Numbered from the stretch's first letter, positions 1 through 6,797 are shown. The stretch is 12,499 nt of DNA from Desulfonema limicola (GCA_020718925.1 DYRC01000023.1:11138-23636), one strand, 5' to 3'. Notes: generated by a model from the letters alone, not told the origin. Translations and numbers: made by a program.

Positions 1-1172
1 TATTTGCCGATGCCCTGATGTTCGGAATCTGAGCCGACCATGTATCCGGGCGCGTTCTGCAAAAACAGCAGCGGCGTTTTTTCATGCGAACAGCGCACAA
101 TCCATTCAGCAGCTTTTCGGGCTGCTTCAAAGAAGATGATGCCGGGTCCGTTGGATGCAATCACGCCGACCGGAATGCCTTTGATGCGAATTTTGCCTGC
201 AAGAATGTTATCGCCTCTTCCCGGCGCGTAATCCTTTTTGTATTCGATAAAATAGCTGTCATCTGCAATGGCTGACAGAATTTTGCGACCGTCAATGCCC
301 TGATGACCCGCTACGGGCATGAGATCATAAATCGTTTCCGGCGCAACTGCCGGAGGTGATTCAGCATAAATATGCGTATGAAGAGTTTGCGGACGATCCA
401 GCGATAAAATTTCACGAACTCTTAAAATTGCATCTGCCTGATCTTTGCAGAAATGATCTGCGCCGCCGGAAACCTGCGTATGCACTCTTGCGCCGCCCAA
501 ATTTTCAGCAGAAATCACCTCTCCGGTTGCCATTTTGACCAACGGCGGACCGCCTAAAAATGAATATGACATTTTGTCAATCATCACGGACTGACATGCC
601 ATAAACACGATATACGCGCCGCCTGCGGTATTGCCACCGGTGCTGAGTGTGATCTGCTTCAATCCCATAGCGGACATTCTTGCCATATTGTAAAACATGG
701 AGCCGAAATGCCCGTCATCCGGGAACACATCCGCCTGCATGGGCAAAAATGCGCCACCGGAATCCGCAATATACACGCAGTTCAAGCCGCAGCGTTCCGC
801 AATTGCCTGAGCGCGGATATGCTTCTTCAGTGTGATTGGGAAATACGTTCCGGCTTTGACGCGGCTGTCATTGCCGAAAATCATTACCCAGTTGCCGTTG
901 ATTTTGCCAAGTCCCGTAACCAGACCCGCGCACGGCACATCATCCACGCCGTCAGGATAATTCATCCCGAATCCGGCAATTGTGGATAACTCGAAAAATT
1001 TCGTATCAGGATCAATCAAATCCTGAATCAGTTCACGCACAGGACGCTTGCCCTGTTTGAGCAGACGATCCACTGCCGCCTGTCCGCCGGGCCAAACTGC
1101 CTCATAAATCCGCTCGTCAAGTTTCTTTTCTTCGTTTTCCCAAAATGAGCGGTTGTCAATGTTATCTGTCAT
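1..1172 (-). CDS. Acyl-CoA carboxylase carboxyltransferase (beta) subunit, partial
   Basis: The gene starts at ATG 1172, with AAAGGA a few bases upstream, and runs open to the left edge: 390 codons are present and the C-terminus is missing. The protein belongs to the carboxyltransferase family that includes methylcrotonyl-CoA carboxylase beta and glutaconyl-CoA decarboxylase alpha. These enzymes move a carboxyl group between biotin and an acyl-CoA. Visible family landmarks are IADSGGAFLPMQADVFP (about 135-151), the glycine-rich STGGNTAGGAYIVF (about 177-190), SGGADHFCKDQADA (about 235-248) in the place where MCC beta has its SDH segment, and LFLQNAPGYMVG (about 369-380), equivalent to FLQNITGFMVG of MCC beta. 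The whole resembles MCC beta more than PccB. It is codirectional with the hydratase, ligase and dehydrogenase genes to the right but separated from them by a TA island, so I infer it is the next gene of the same catabolic operon. The exact acyl-CoA substrate cannot be fixed without the C-terminus and the partner biotin subunit. Confidence 0.9.
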   Translation of the reverse strand, partial: MTDNIDNRSFWENEEKKLDERIYEAVWPGGQAAVDRLLKQGKRPVRELIQDLIDPDTKFFELSTIAGFGMNYPDGVDDVPCAGLVTGLGKINGNWVMIFGNDSRVKAGTYFPITLKKHIRAQAIAERCGLNCVYIADSGGAFLPMQADVFPDDGHFGSMFYNMARMSAMGLKQITLSTGGNTAGGAYIVFMACQSVMIDKMSYSFLGGPPLVKMATGEVISAENLGGARVHTQVSGGADHFCKDQADAILRVREILSLDRPQTLHTHIYAESPPAVAPETIYDLMPVAGHQGIDGRKILSAIADDSYFIEYKKDYAPGRGDNILAGKIRIKGIPVGVIASNGPGIIFFEAARKAAEWIVRCSHEKTPLLFLQNAPGYMVGSDSEHQGIGK

Positions 1173-1203
1173 ATTCAATCCTTTTATTCAAAAATTTCCA
1201 ATT

Positions 1204-1926
1204 TCATCGGCTACTTCGCATTCCCTCACCATCAGGATTCACCGGCAGGAAAAGATAATGTACTCGCCGAGCTAATTCATTATTCTTTTCAATGCCAAGC
1301 CAAGCATTCATAGCCTGAATCTCTGGCAGCCATTCCTGCTTCATTTGCGGACACTTGCAGCCTTCCATATTTTCACCGTAAAAATAGATGAATAATAATC
1401 GGGCATAAGCTGCCGGACTGCATTCTTGCATTAAAAAATACAGAACCGCTAATCGGTTAGCATATTGATAGTAAGGCTCAAACCACTTATCAACAGGGCG
1501 GGATTGATTCCCAAAAGCATGGCTTGTTTTGCGGAATGCCGAAGAGATTTTTTGTCTGCTTATCTCGCTCTTCGCGCCACACTTGCTTGTTAATTCCCCG
1601 ATATGTCCTTTTGCTTCGACCAAAAGCCATTCCTGCTGATTATCAAAACGGATTTGACCGATAGCATCCCAATTGTGAGGGGTGCCTGTTTGAGTCCAAA
1701 ACTCTTTCCATTTTTCCTGAACTCTCGTATTTTGGATAAATTCCAATCCCAAAAATTCTCTGTCATCCATCAATGGGCGATTTTCTTTTGAAAACTGAAA
1801 ATCCAGCCAGTCAATCGAATTGCCGCCCGTAACACTTAATACCTTTTGCGATAGGTATTTCCGATGGTAGCCAAGATGACGAAGCAAATGCCATTCACTC
1901 CCATATCCATAACCTATCTTTCCCAT
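1204..1926 (-). CDS. Uncharacterised protein with PD-(D/E)XK nuclease-like motif
   Basis: A 240-residue protein starting at ATG 1926 with only a weak AGAAAG upstream. I do not recognise a named family with certainty. The centre carries NWDAIG (D87) followed about 16 residues later by WLLVEAKGHIGE (E104, K106). The order D-x(n)-E-x-K at the end of a hydrophobic strand is the signature of the PD-(D/E)XK nuclease fold. The N-terminus (GYGYGSEWHLLRHLGYHR) and the tryptophan-rich middle look globular; there is no signal peptide or membrane segment. It sits between the HicBA pair and the carboxylase gene, 31 nt before the carboxylase start, in the same orientation. A role as a stand-alone nuclease of defence type is inference from the motif and the neighbourhood. 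No methyltransferase or specificity partner is visible in the window. Confidence 0.7.
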   Translation of the reverse strand: MGKIGYGYGSEWHLLRHLGYHRKYLSQKVLSVTGGNSIDWLDFQFSKENRPLMDDREFLGLEFIQNTRVQEKWKEFWTQTGTPHNWDAIGQIRFDNQQEWLLVEAKGHIGELTSKCGAKSEISRQKISSAFRKTSHAFGNQSRPVDKWFEPYYQYANRLAVLYFLMQECSPAAYARLLFIYFYGENMEGCKCPQMKQEWLPEIQAMNAWLGIEKNNELARRVHYLFLPVNPDGEGMRSSR

Positions 1927-1957
1927 AATATTTTCTTTCTGAAAAAGGGAAACTCCT

Positions 1958-2002
1958 TCATTTGTTCATTGTCTTATTCAGACAATAATCTTCGGCTTCA
2001 GA
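1958..2002 (-). pseudogene. Orphan 3' scrap of a RelB/Phd-like antitoxin gene
   Basis: Read on the minus strand, this stretch encodes KSEAEDYCLNKTMNK followed by TGA. It matches SEAFENYCLNKAMDE in the intact antitoxin at 2787-3002. At DNA level 1967-1987 and 2850-2870 agree at 20 of 21 positions, then a small indel follows. It overlaps the last codons of hicA in another frame, and no start or N-terminal part is present. I read it as the remains of a second copy of the same antitoxin family, left by recombination or deletion. Confidence 0.6.
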
Positions 2003-2216
2003 TTTCAAGCCATTCATTAACAGAGATACTTGCCTGTTTCAAAAGCTCTTTTATCAATTCCGAAGATATTTCTTTTCTGTGAGGATTCGGAATAATCTGC
2101 CTATATTTGCCTTTTTTCATGTAACTGTGCCTGCCTCCGCTATAAGGTCCGCTGAAATTCAACTTGCGAAGTTTTCTGATAAGCTCATCTCGTGAACATG
2201 AAGGGACTTTAGGCAT
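1998..2216 (-). CDS. hicA: HicA-family mRNA interferase toxin
   Basis: A 72-residue protein of the HicA family, small double-stranded-RNA-binding-fold ribonucleases that cleave mRNA. Translation from ATG 2216 gives MPKVPSCSRDELIRKLRKL, the usual HicA beginning, so I prefer it to the upstream in-frame start at 2240. The start lies 8 nt inside the hicB end, which suggests translational coupling. The core GPYSGGRHSYMKKG (about 23-36) carries the conserved histidine (H30) that is catalytic in the family, followed by IIPNPHRKEISSELIKELLKQ. The length is normal for HicA. The last codons overlap the antitoxin scrap at 1958-2002 in a different frame, so the downstream boundary may have been remodelled. 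The pairing with hicB directly upstream makes the assignment secure. Confidence 0.88.
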   Translation of the reverse strand: MPKVPSCSRDELIRKLRKLNFSGPYSGGRHSYMKKGKYRQIIPNPHRKEISSELIKELLKQASISVNEWLEI

Positions 2217-2493
2217 AAGCCGGTTCCCCGGAATAAACATGGTTTTCCGCCGATATTGCCAGTTTCATTCCGTTAACTACCGGCATATCCTCACCATCTT
2301 TAAGTCCTGCCGTAATCCAAAGTTCGATGGCATCAATAAGGCTTTCCCGTGCATCTTCAAAGTTATCCTCCTGTGTCATACATCCGGGAAGCAGAGGCAC
2401 GATTGCCACAACACAACCCATCTCCGAATCTTTGCGATATTCGGCGGTTTTAAGAACTGCTTTCACATAATCTTTGAAGCTGACATATCTCAT
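2209..2493 (-). CDS. hicB: HicB-family antitoxin
   Basis: A 94-residue partner of hicA, starting at ATG 2493 with GAAAGG upstream. The middle EMGCVVAIVPLLPGCMTQEDNFEDARESL (in the region about 24-52) is the degenerate RNase H-like fold of HicB: strand, LPGC turn, then a helix beginning NFEDAR. This fold binds and blocks HicA. There is no obvious C-terminal helix-turn-helix or ribbon-helix-helix domain beyond about residue 75, so it resembles short HicB variants, and autoregulation is uncertain. Here the antitoxin precedes the toxin with an 8-nt overlap. It lies 24 nt after the stop of the RelE-like toxin gene, so the two modules are probably co-transcribed. Confidence 0.85.
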   Translation of the reverse strand: MRYVSFKDYVKAVLKTAEYRKDSEMGCVVAIVPLLPGCMTQEDNFEDARESLIDAIELWITAGLKDGEDMPVVNGMKLAISAENHVYSGEPAYA

Positions 2494-2517
2494 AGATGCC
2501 TTTCTTTAAAAATCAAA

Positions 2518-2787
2518 TCAGGGGAAAAAGCGGTAAAATTCCCGCCTGTGTAATACCCGCATCAATTCAATACAATGTCCGTCATACTCAATCCCGATTC
2601 TGTAATTGCCGATACGAATACGGTATCTGCTCGGATAACCTTTCATGGATTTGACACTTGATACATCTTTCAAGTAATTGATTGCAGGCAGCGTAATAAA
2701 AACAAGTTCATAGACCTGCTCATACACAGGCAATCCTTTTAATTTCTCCAAATCCTTTAAAAATGTTTTTCGATACCGAATATCCAT
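2518..2787 (-). CDS. RelE/ParE-superfamily toxin
   Basis: An 89-residue basic protein with the layout of the RelE/ParE superfamily: IRYRKTFLKDLEKLK at the N-terminus, then DVSSVKSMKGYPSRYRIRIGNYRIGIEY (about 41-68) and a C-terminal LMRVLHRREFYRFFP. The RYRIRIGNYRI beta-hairpin and the terminal HRRxFY are characteristic of mRNA-cleaving RelE/YafQ-type members, so an mRNA interferase is more likely than a gyrase-targeting ParE. The ATG at 2787 overlaps the stop of the upstream antitoxin by one base (TAATG), a classic TA coupling. The length is normal. Confidence 0.85.
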   Translation of the reverse strand: MDIRYRKTFLKDLEKLKGLPVYEQVYELVFITLPAINYLKDVSSVKSMKGYPSRYRIRIGNYRIGIEYDGHCIELMRVLHRREFYRFFP

Positions 2788-3002
2788 TATCGTTGCAGAT
2801 AGGCAAGAGCCTCTTCCCTTGTCATCAAAGGACTGTTCTTAGCTTCATCCATTGCCTTATTCAGACAATAGTTTTCAAAAGCTTCAGATAAATCATCCTC
2901 AGAAGCGGTATTTCCATCTATCAGCTTGCGCCACAAAACAATCGGAATTACCACCGCTTTAGGGTTTCCGGATTTGTCTGTGAGATATTCGATATCAATC
3001 AC
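2787..3002 (-). CDS. Short RelB/Phd-like antitoxin
   Basis: A 71-residue acidic protein encoded just before the RelE-like toxin and overlapping it by one base. The N-terminal half (IEYLTDKSGNPKAVVIPIVLWRKLI) is the strand-helix DNA-binding part seen in small antitoxins whose product begins with a YITD...GNPKAVV-like string. The acidic second half (about 35-71) would wrap the toxin. The start is GTG at 3002. Its ribosome-binding site (GGGGAA) lies inside the orphan hydratase 3' end just upstream, whose TAG stop is three bases before this GTG. This gene was therefore once placed directly behind a hydratase gene. A decayed relative is seen at 1958-2002. Confidence 0.8.
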   Translation of the reverse strand: MIDIEYLTDKSGNPKAVVIPIVLWRKLIDGNTASEDDLSEAFENYCLNKAMDEAKNSPLMTREEALAYLQR

Positions 3003-3005
3003 TTG

Positions 3006-3050
3006 CTATTTCCCCTTATAAATCGGCTTTCGTTTTTCACGGAATGCCGT
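3006..3050 (-). pseudogene. Orphan 3' end of an enoyl-CoA hydratase gene
   Basis: The minus strand encodes TAFREKRKPIYKGK then TAG. It is nearly identical in protein to the end of the intact hydratase at 4231 (AAFREKRKPVYKGK then TAA). The nucleotides differ at many third positions (for example TTC/TTT, CGT/CGG, AAA/AAG, CGA/CGG), so the two ends are homologous but not a recent copy. It is bounded upstream by the higA stop, with an in-frame stop soon before the match. It now serves only as the leader and ribosome-binding region of the antitoxin that starts at 3002. Confidence 0.75.
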
Positions 3051-3056
3051 AAATCT

Positions 3057-3350
3057 TTATGCAGCACACGGCAAAACTTTCTGTTCAATACGATTGCCAC
3101 TATTCCGCATTACGATTTTCAGATCATAGCTTGTTTGAAGATTCATCCAAAACTGCGGCGTTGTAGAAAAATATCGGGCAAGCCTCAGAGCTATATCCGG
3201 CGTAATATTGCTCTGCTCTTTCAGAATACCATTGATAAACTGAGCCGGTATTTGAAGAGCGGCAGCAAGCTCATTTATTGACAATCCCAAAGGTTCTGCA
3301 AACTCTTCCCGAAGAATCTCGCCGGGATGAATAGGACGCATCTGATTCAT
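3057..3350 (-). CDS. higA: HigA-family XRE antitoxin
   Basis: A 97-residue helix-turn-helix protein of the HigA/VapI family. It opens with MRPIHPGEILREEFAEPLGLS, the family hallmark, followed by the HTH (INELAAALQIPAQFINGILKEQSNI, about 25-49). ITPDIALRLARYFSTTPQFWMNLQTSYDL (about 49-77) is also typical. It neutralises HigB and represses its own operon in studied members. The toxin gene comes first, as usual for hig loci, with a 12-nt gap. AGAGGC precedes ATG 3350; MRPIHPGEI from the next ATG is an alternative start three codons in. The length is normal for the family. Confidence 0.93.
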   Translation of the reverse strand: MNQMRPIHPGEILREEFAEPLGLSINELAAALQIPAQFINGILKEQSNITPDIALRLARYFSTTPQFWMNLQTSYDLKIVMRNSGNRIEQKVLPCAA

Positions 3351-3362
3351 AATTGCCTCTGT

Positions 3363-3641
3363 TTAGTGATAATCAACAATTTCTACCTGTTCCGGTCCTG
3401 ATTTTGTCCAAACAAAACAAATTCGCCATTGATCGTTAATACGAATACTATGCTGATTTTTGCGGTCGCCCTTCAATGCCTCCAGCCGATTTGCCGGAGG
3501 AGATGCCAAATCCGAAAGCTCGACAGCATCATCAAGCATTTGCAGCTTTCTCGTCAGCACTCGCTCAATATTCACAAAGCGTTTGACTCGTCTGCCATTG
3601 AATATGGCTTGTGCATCGGCACATTTAAATGATCGTATCAT
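3363..3641 (-). CDS. higB: HigB-family ribosome-dependent mRNA interferase toxin
   Basis: A 92-residue toxin of the RelE-like HigB family, which cleaves mRNA at the ribosome. It starts MIRSFKCADAQAIFNGRRVKRF, has an acidic linker SDLASPPANRLEALKGDRKNQ, and ends with the strand pair HSIRINDQWRICFVWTKSGPEQVEIVDYH, all typical of HigB. It starts at ATG 3641, 10 nt after the MazF stop, without a strong ribosome-binding site, so translation may depend on read-through coupling from the gene before. The partner higA follows directly. Full length and apparently intact. Confidence 0.93.
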   Translation of the reverse strand: MIRSFKCADAQAIFNGRRVKRFVNIERVLTRKLQMLDDAVELSDLASPPANRLEALKGDRKNQHSIRINDQWRICFVWTKSGPEQVEIVDYH

Positions 3642-3651
3642 AAGCGATTAC

Positions 3652-3990
3652 TTAGTCTATGAAATCATGAATATCCAATGCAACCCTCATCGCCTGATTC
3701 AGCATAGCTATTTTAGCAGATGGCAGAGTGCCGATAAAGTTTGTCAACATAGATTTTGGCAGACTCGTCAATTCATCACAATGAATGCTGCTATCATGTT
3801 TCAAACCTTCGTTAACTCCTATCGGCACCTGAGTTGCCAAACCTTTATAAGCTGTATATACAGGAGCGCAAATGACACTGGAAAAACCGGAATCAATCAA
3901 TGTCTGACGGCTTACTACAAGAAAAACGCGATATTTTTTCGGATCTCTTGCCGAAGGATGTGCAACGCGGTACATTTCACCCCGCTTCAT
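3652..3990 (-). CDS. PemK/MazF-family endoribonuclease toxin
   Basis: A 112-residue protein of the PemK/MazF fold, sequence-specific endoribonucleases. The N-terminal MKRGEMYRVAHPSARDPKKYRVFLVVSRQTLIDSGF region shows the conserved GE(I/M)YRV and the basic K-x-R-x-x(L/V)VVS strand. VICAPVYTAYKGLATQVPIG (about 39-58) corresponds to the second core strand, and the C-terminal NFIGTLPSAKIAMLNQAMRVALDI is the usual amphipathic helix. Its ATG overlaps the antitoxin stop by 4 nt (ATGA). The gene is complete. This is the first of two MazF-like toxins in the window; the two are only distantly similar, so they are not a local duplication. Confidence 0.9.
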   Translation of the reverse strand: MKRGEMYRVAHPSARDPKKYRVFLVVSRQTLIDSGFSSVICAPVYTAYKGLATQVPIGVNEGLKHDSSIHCDELTSLPKSMLTNFIGTLPSAKIAMLNQAMRVALDIHDFID

Positions 3991-4220
3991 AAATGTACCT
4001 GATATTCCAGAACATCCATAGCTTCACGATTCAGAAAATCTGCGTGCTGATTGATGATTTCAATATCGCGGGCATTCTGCTCATCCCGAATTATCTGAGC
4101 TATAAATGCCTTCACAGCAGCTTCAATAAAATCAGACCTGCTCCTGTGATACTTTTTAAAGCGTGTATCAATCGTTTTCAGCAGTTCTTCAGATAAGGAA
4201 ACAGATGTTTTTATCCTCAT
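3987..4220 (-). CDS. Ribbon-helix-helix antitoxin for the MazF-like toxin
   Basis: A 77-residue protein with a ribbon-helix-helix N-terminus: MRIKTSVSLSEELLKTIDTR is the DNA-contacting strand and first helix, and HRSRSDFIEAAVKAFI the second helix. RHH proteins of this kind repress their own promoter and neutralise a MazF partner through the C-terminal tail. I start it at ATG 4220, which has AAAGGTGA upstream; a longer in-frame reading to 4286 lies inside the hydratase coding sequence and has no family support. It begins only 10 nt after the hydratase stop, so its transcription is very likely tied to the catabolic operon. Confidence 0.87.
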   Translation of the reverse strand: MRIKTSVSLSEELLKTIDTRFKKYHRSRSDFIEAAVKAFIAQIIRDEQNARDIEIINQHADFLNREAMDVLEYQVHL

Positions 4221-4230
4221 AACATCACCT

Positions 4231-5013
4231 TTACTTCCCTTTATACACCGGCTTCCGCTTTTCCCGAAACGCCGCAAGTCCCTCAAGTCGGTCTTCTGTG
4301 GGAATCGTTACCCAATACGCATTGGATTCAATGGCAAGACCCGTATTCAAATCGGTTTCAAGCCCGTAATTGATGGCGTATTTTGCCTGCTCAATGGCAA
4401 TGGGTCCGGTCTCACAAATCATCGCTGCCATTTTTTTGCATTCGTTAATCAATTCGGCAGGTTCGCAAATCTTATTTACCAGCCCGATTTCCAATGCTTC
4501 TTTGGCATCCACCTGACGACCTGTGAAAATCAGTTCTTTTGCCTTGCCGCGTCCGATCAATCTTGGCAATCGCTGAGTTCCTCCGGCTCCGGGAATAATC
4601 GCAAGCTTTGTTTCGGTCAAGCCCATCTTTGCCGTATTTGCAGCAATACGAATATCAGACGCCAGCGCAAGTTCTGTTCCGCCGCCGAATGCAAATCCGT
4701 TGACTGCCGCAATGACCGGCTTGTTTAAATATTCAATCGAAGTGAACAAGCTTCTGATCGTGAAAATAAATTCTTTGACCTTTTCCGGCGGCAGCGTTAC
4801 CCGTTCTTTCAAATCCGCCCCGGAACAAAAAGCTTTGCTGCCTGCGCCGGTAATAATAATCACCCGAATATCGCTTCTGAATCTTAAAGATTCGATTTTA
4901 TCTCTGAGCGCGCTCAACAGCGCAAAATTGAACGAATTCATCACATCAGGACGATTGAGCGTCAGAAGCGCAACCTGATCCTGTTCTTCCGAAAGCAGCA
5001 CTGTGTCTGTCAT
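4231..5013 (-). CDS. Enoyl-CoA hydratase, 3-methylglutaconyl-CoA hydratase (AUH/LiuC) type
   Basis: A 260-residue crotonase-fold hydratase. AFCSGADLKER (about 61-71) is the CoA/oxyanion segment, GFAFGGGTELALASDIRIA (106-124) holds the first catalytic glutamate (E114), and MGLTETKLAIIPGAGGTQRLP holds the second (E134). Both acids aligned with Glu144/Glu164 of rat crotonase are present, so it should be an active syn-hydratase. The ETKLAIIPG segment and the C-terminal TIPTEDRLEGLAAFREKRKP closely follow the human AUH protein as I recall it, which hydrates 3-methylglutaconyl-CoA in leucine breakdown. A general short-chain enoyl-CoA hydratase role cannot be excluded. The start at ATG 5013 is fixed by a strong AAGGAGG six bases upstream. 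Its 3' end has a diverged orphan copy at 3006-3050. Confidence 0.92.
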   Translation of the reverse strand: MTDTVLLSEEQDQVALLTLNRPDVMNSFNFALLSALRDKIESLRFRSDIRVIIITGAGSKAFCSGADLKERVTLPPEKVKEFIFTIRSLFTSIEYLNKPVIAAVNGFAFGGGTELALASDIRIAANTAKMGLTETKLAIIPGAGGTQRLPRLIGRGKAKELIFTGRQVDAKEALEIGLVNKICEPAELINECKKMAAMICETGPIAIEQAKYAINYGLETDLNTGLAIESNAYWVTIPTEDRLEGLAAFREKRKPVYKGK

Positions 5014-5030
5014 TTATAACCTCCTTGTAA

Positions 5031-5094
5031 TGAGAAGTGAGGAGTGAGAAATGAGAAATAACTTCTCACTTCTCACTTTTTCATTTCTCACTTA
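5031..5094. repeat. Inverted GTGAGAAATGA-type repeat between ligase and hydratase genes
   Basis: The gap between the two catabolic genes is filled with short units of the GTGAGAAGTGAG / GTGAGAAATGAG kind in both orientations. The best hairpin pairs 5044-5057 with 5063-5076 (13 of 14 bp) around a 5-nt loop. In the minus-strand transcript it stands downstream of the ligase stop and before the hydratase ribosome-binding site, with no U-run directly after the stem. It could therefore be an mRNA processing or stability element, or a dispersed repeat, rather than a clear terminator. Confidence 0.75.
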
Positions 5095-5095
5095 T

Positions 5096-6775
5096 TTAAG
5101 CTGTTTTAATTTTCGCGTCTTCTTCTCTTCCCAATGCTTTGGTGGCATCTTCGCGCAGCTTGTATTTCTGAATCTTGCCGCTGGCGGTTGTCGGATATTC
5201 ATTCACAAAGAAAATGAACGCCGGAATTTTATGGAAAGAAATCTTGTCTTTACAGAAAGCCTTCATTTCTTCTTCAGTGGCAGTTTGTCCCGGTTTCAAC
5301 TGCACATACGCGGCAACTTCCTCGCCGTATTTCTTGCTGGGAACGCCGACCACCTGCACATCTTTGACTTTGTCATTGGTGTAAAGAAATTCTTCGATTT
5401 CACGCGGATAGATATTTTCACCACCCCGGATAATCATGTCTTTGATTCGACCGGTAATTTTGCAATATCCATGCTCGTCCATGATTGCTAAATCGCCGGT
5501 ATGCAGCCATTTGTCTTTATCAATGGCTTTGGCGGTTGCTTCGGGATTCTTGTAATATCCCTTCATAACATGATAGCCGCGTGTGCAAAGCTCGCCCTGA
5601 ACGCCTCGCGGCACTTCCTCACCGGTGGCAGGATCGACAATTTTGACTTCAACATTAGGCAGCGATTTCCCTACGGTACTTACTTTGCGCTCAAGCTGAT
5701 CCGTGGTACGGGTCATGGTAATACCCGGAGATGCTTCGGTCTGCCCGTAAGTAATGCACATTTCCCCCGCGCCCATATCGCTGATGACCTGCTTCATGAC
5801 TTCAATCGGACAAGGAGAACCTGCCATAATACCGGTTCTCAGATGCGAAGTATCATATTTTTTCTTTTTCATTTCTTCGAGTTCGGCAATGAACATGGTC
5901 GGAACTCCGTGCAGCGCCGTACATTTGGACGCTTCCACAGTTTCCAACACATCAGATGGCTTGAATGCAACCACCGGTGCCATAGCAGCGGAAGATACCA
6001 CGCAAGTCAGAGTTCCCAAAACGCATCCGAAGCAATGGAAGAACGGAACCGGAATGCACATGGTATCTTTGCTGGACAGATTCATGCACTCTGCAAGGCT
6101 TTTTGCGTTTCCGATCAGGTTGGTATGCGTAAGCTGAACGCCTTTCGGGAATCCGGTCGTGCCTGATGTATATTGCATATTGATGACATCGTCCGGATCC
6201 ATAGAATCCTGACGGGCTTTGAGTTGTGCATCACTGATTTTGCTGCTCATGCCCATTACTTCATCCCATGTGAACATGCCCGGAAGTTTATCTTTTCCGA
6301 TAAAAACAACGTTTTTGAGCAAAGGCAGTTTCGCGCTTTTAAGTTTGCCGGGTTCGGCAGTTTTCAATTCGGGGCAGACCTCGTTGATGACGTTGATATA
6401 TTCATCAGCTTCTCTGACGCCGCCGATCATCAGAAGTGTAGTTGAATCAGACTGTTTCATCAGATATTCAAGTTCAAAGCTTCTGTAATTGGTATTGACC
6501 GTTACCAACACAGCGCCCATTTTAGCAGTGCTGAACTGAGCCAACACCCATTCCGGCACATTGTTTGCCCATATCGCAACTTTTTCGCCTTTTTCAATGC
6601 CCATTGCCATGAAAGCTTTTGCAACTTCATTGCATTTGTCTCTGAACTGACGGTAACTGTAATCAATTCCCATTGTGTGATACAACAATGCTTTGCTGTC
6701 GCCGAATTGTTCAGCCACAATGTCAACCAACTGCCCGATAGTGGTCTTGCCTACTTCATAGTTTGGTAACTGCAT
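5096..6775 (-). CDS. AMP-forming acyl-CoA synthetase (fatty acid-CoA ligase)
   Basis: A 559-residue ANL-superfamily enzyme that activates a carboxylic acid to its CoA ester through an acyl-adenylate. The P-loop-like YTSGTTGFPKG is at about 202-212, ITYGQTEASPG at about 341-351, LHTGDLA with the ribose-binding aspartate at about 424-430, the hinge/A8 segment GRIKDMIIRGGENIYPREIE at about 442-461, and the catalytic lysine of TASGKIQK at K534. All key motifs are intact and the length is normal. It resembles the ACSF2-like medium- or broad-chain ligases. I start it at ATG 6775, which has GGGGGA upstream; the longer reading to 6826 runs into the dehydrogenase gene. It follows the dehydrogenase stop by 22 nt and precedes the hydratase. 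The substrate is probably a short or branched acid fed to the same pathway. Confidence 0.92.
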   Translation of the reverse strand: MQLPNYEVGKTTIGQLVDIVAEQFGDSKALLYHTMGIDYSYRQFRDKCNEVAKAFMAMGIEKGEKVAIWANNVPEWVLAQFSTAKMGAVLVTVNTNYRSFELEYLMKQSDSTTLLMIGGVREADEYINVINEVCPELKTAEPGKLKSAKLPLLKNVVFIGKDKLPGMFTWDEVMGMSSKISDAQLKARQDSMDPDDVINMQYTSGTTGFPKGVQLTHTNLIGNAKSLAECMNLSSKDTMCIPVPFFHCFGCVLGTLTCVVSSAAMAPVVAFKPSDVLETVEASKCTALHGVPTMFIAELEEMKKKKYDTSHLRTGIMAGSPCPIEVMKQVISDMGAGEMCITYGQTEASPGITMTRTTDQLERKVSTVGKSLPNVEVKIVDPATGEEVPRGVQGELCTRGYHVMKGYYKNPEATAKAIDKDKWLHTGDLAIMDEHGYCKITGRIKDMIIRGGENIYPREIEEFLYTNDKVKDVQVVGVPSKKYGEEVAAYVQLKPGQTATEEEMKAFCKDKISFHKIPAFIFFVNEYPTTASGKIQKYKLREDATKALGREEDAKIKTA

Positions 6776-6797
6776 GGAATATTTCCCCCTTTGATTT

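Noticed and set aside
5501..6166. Long plus-strand open frame inside the ligase gene
   Set aside because: It is antisense to a complete acyl-CoA synthetase with all motifs, and its translation shows no recognisable family; the same holds for the plus-strand frame 6924-7607 inside the dehydrogenase gene.
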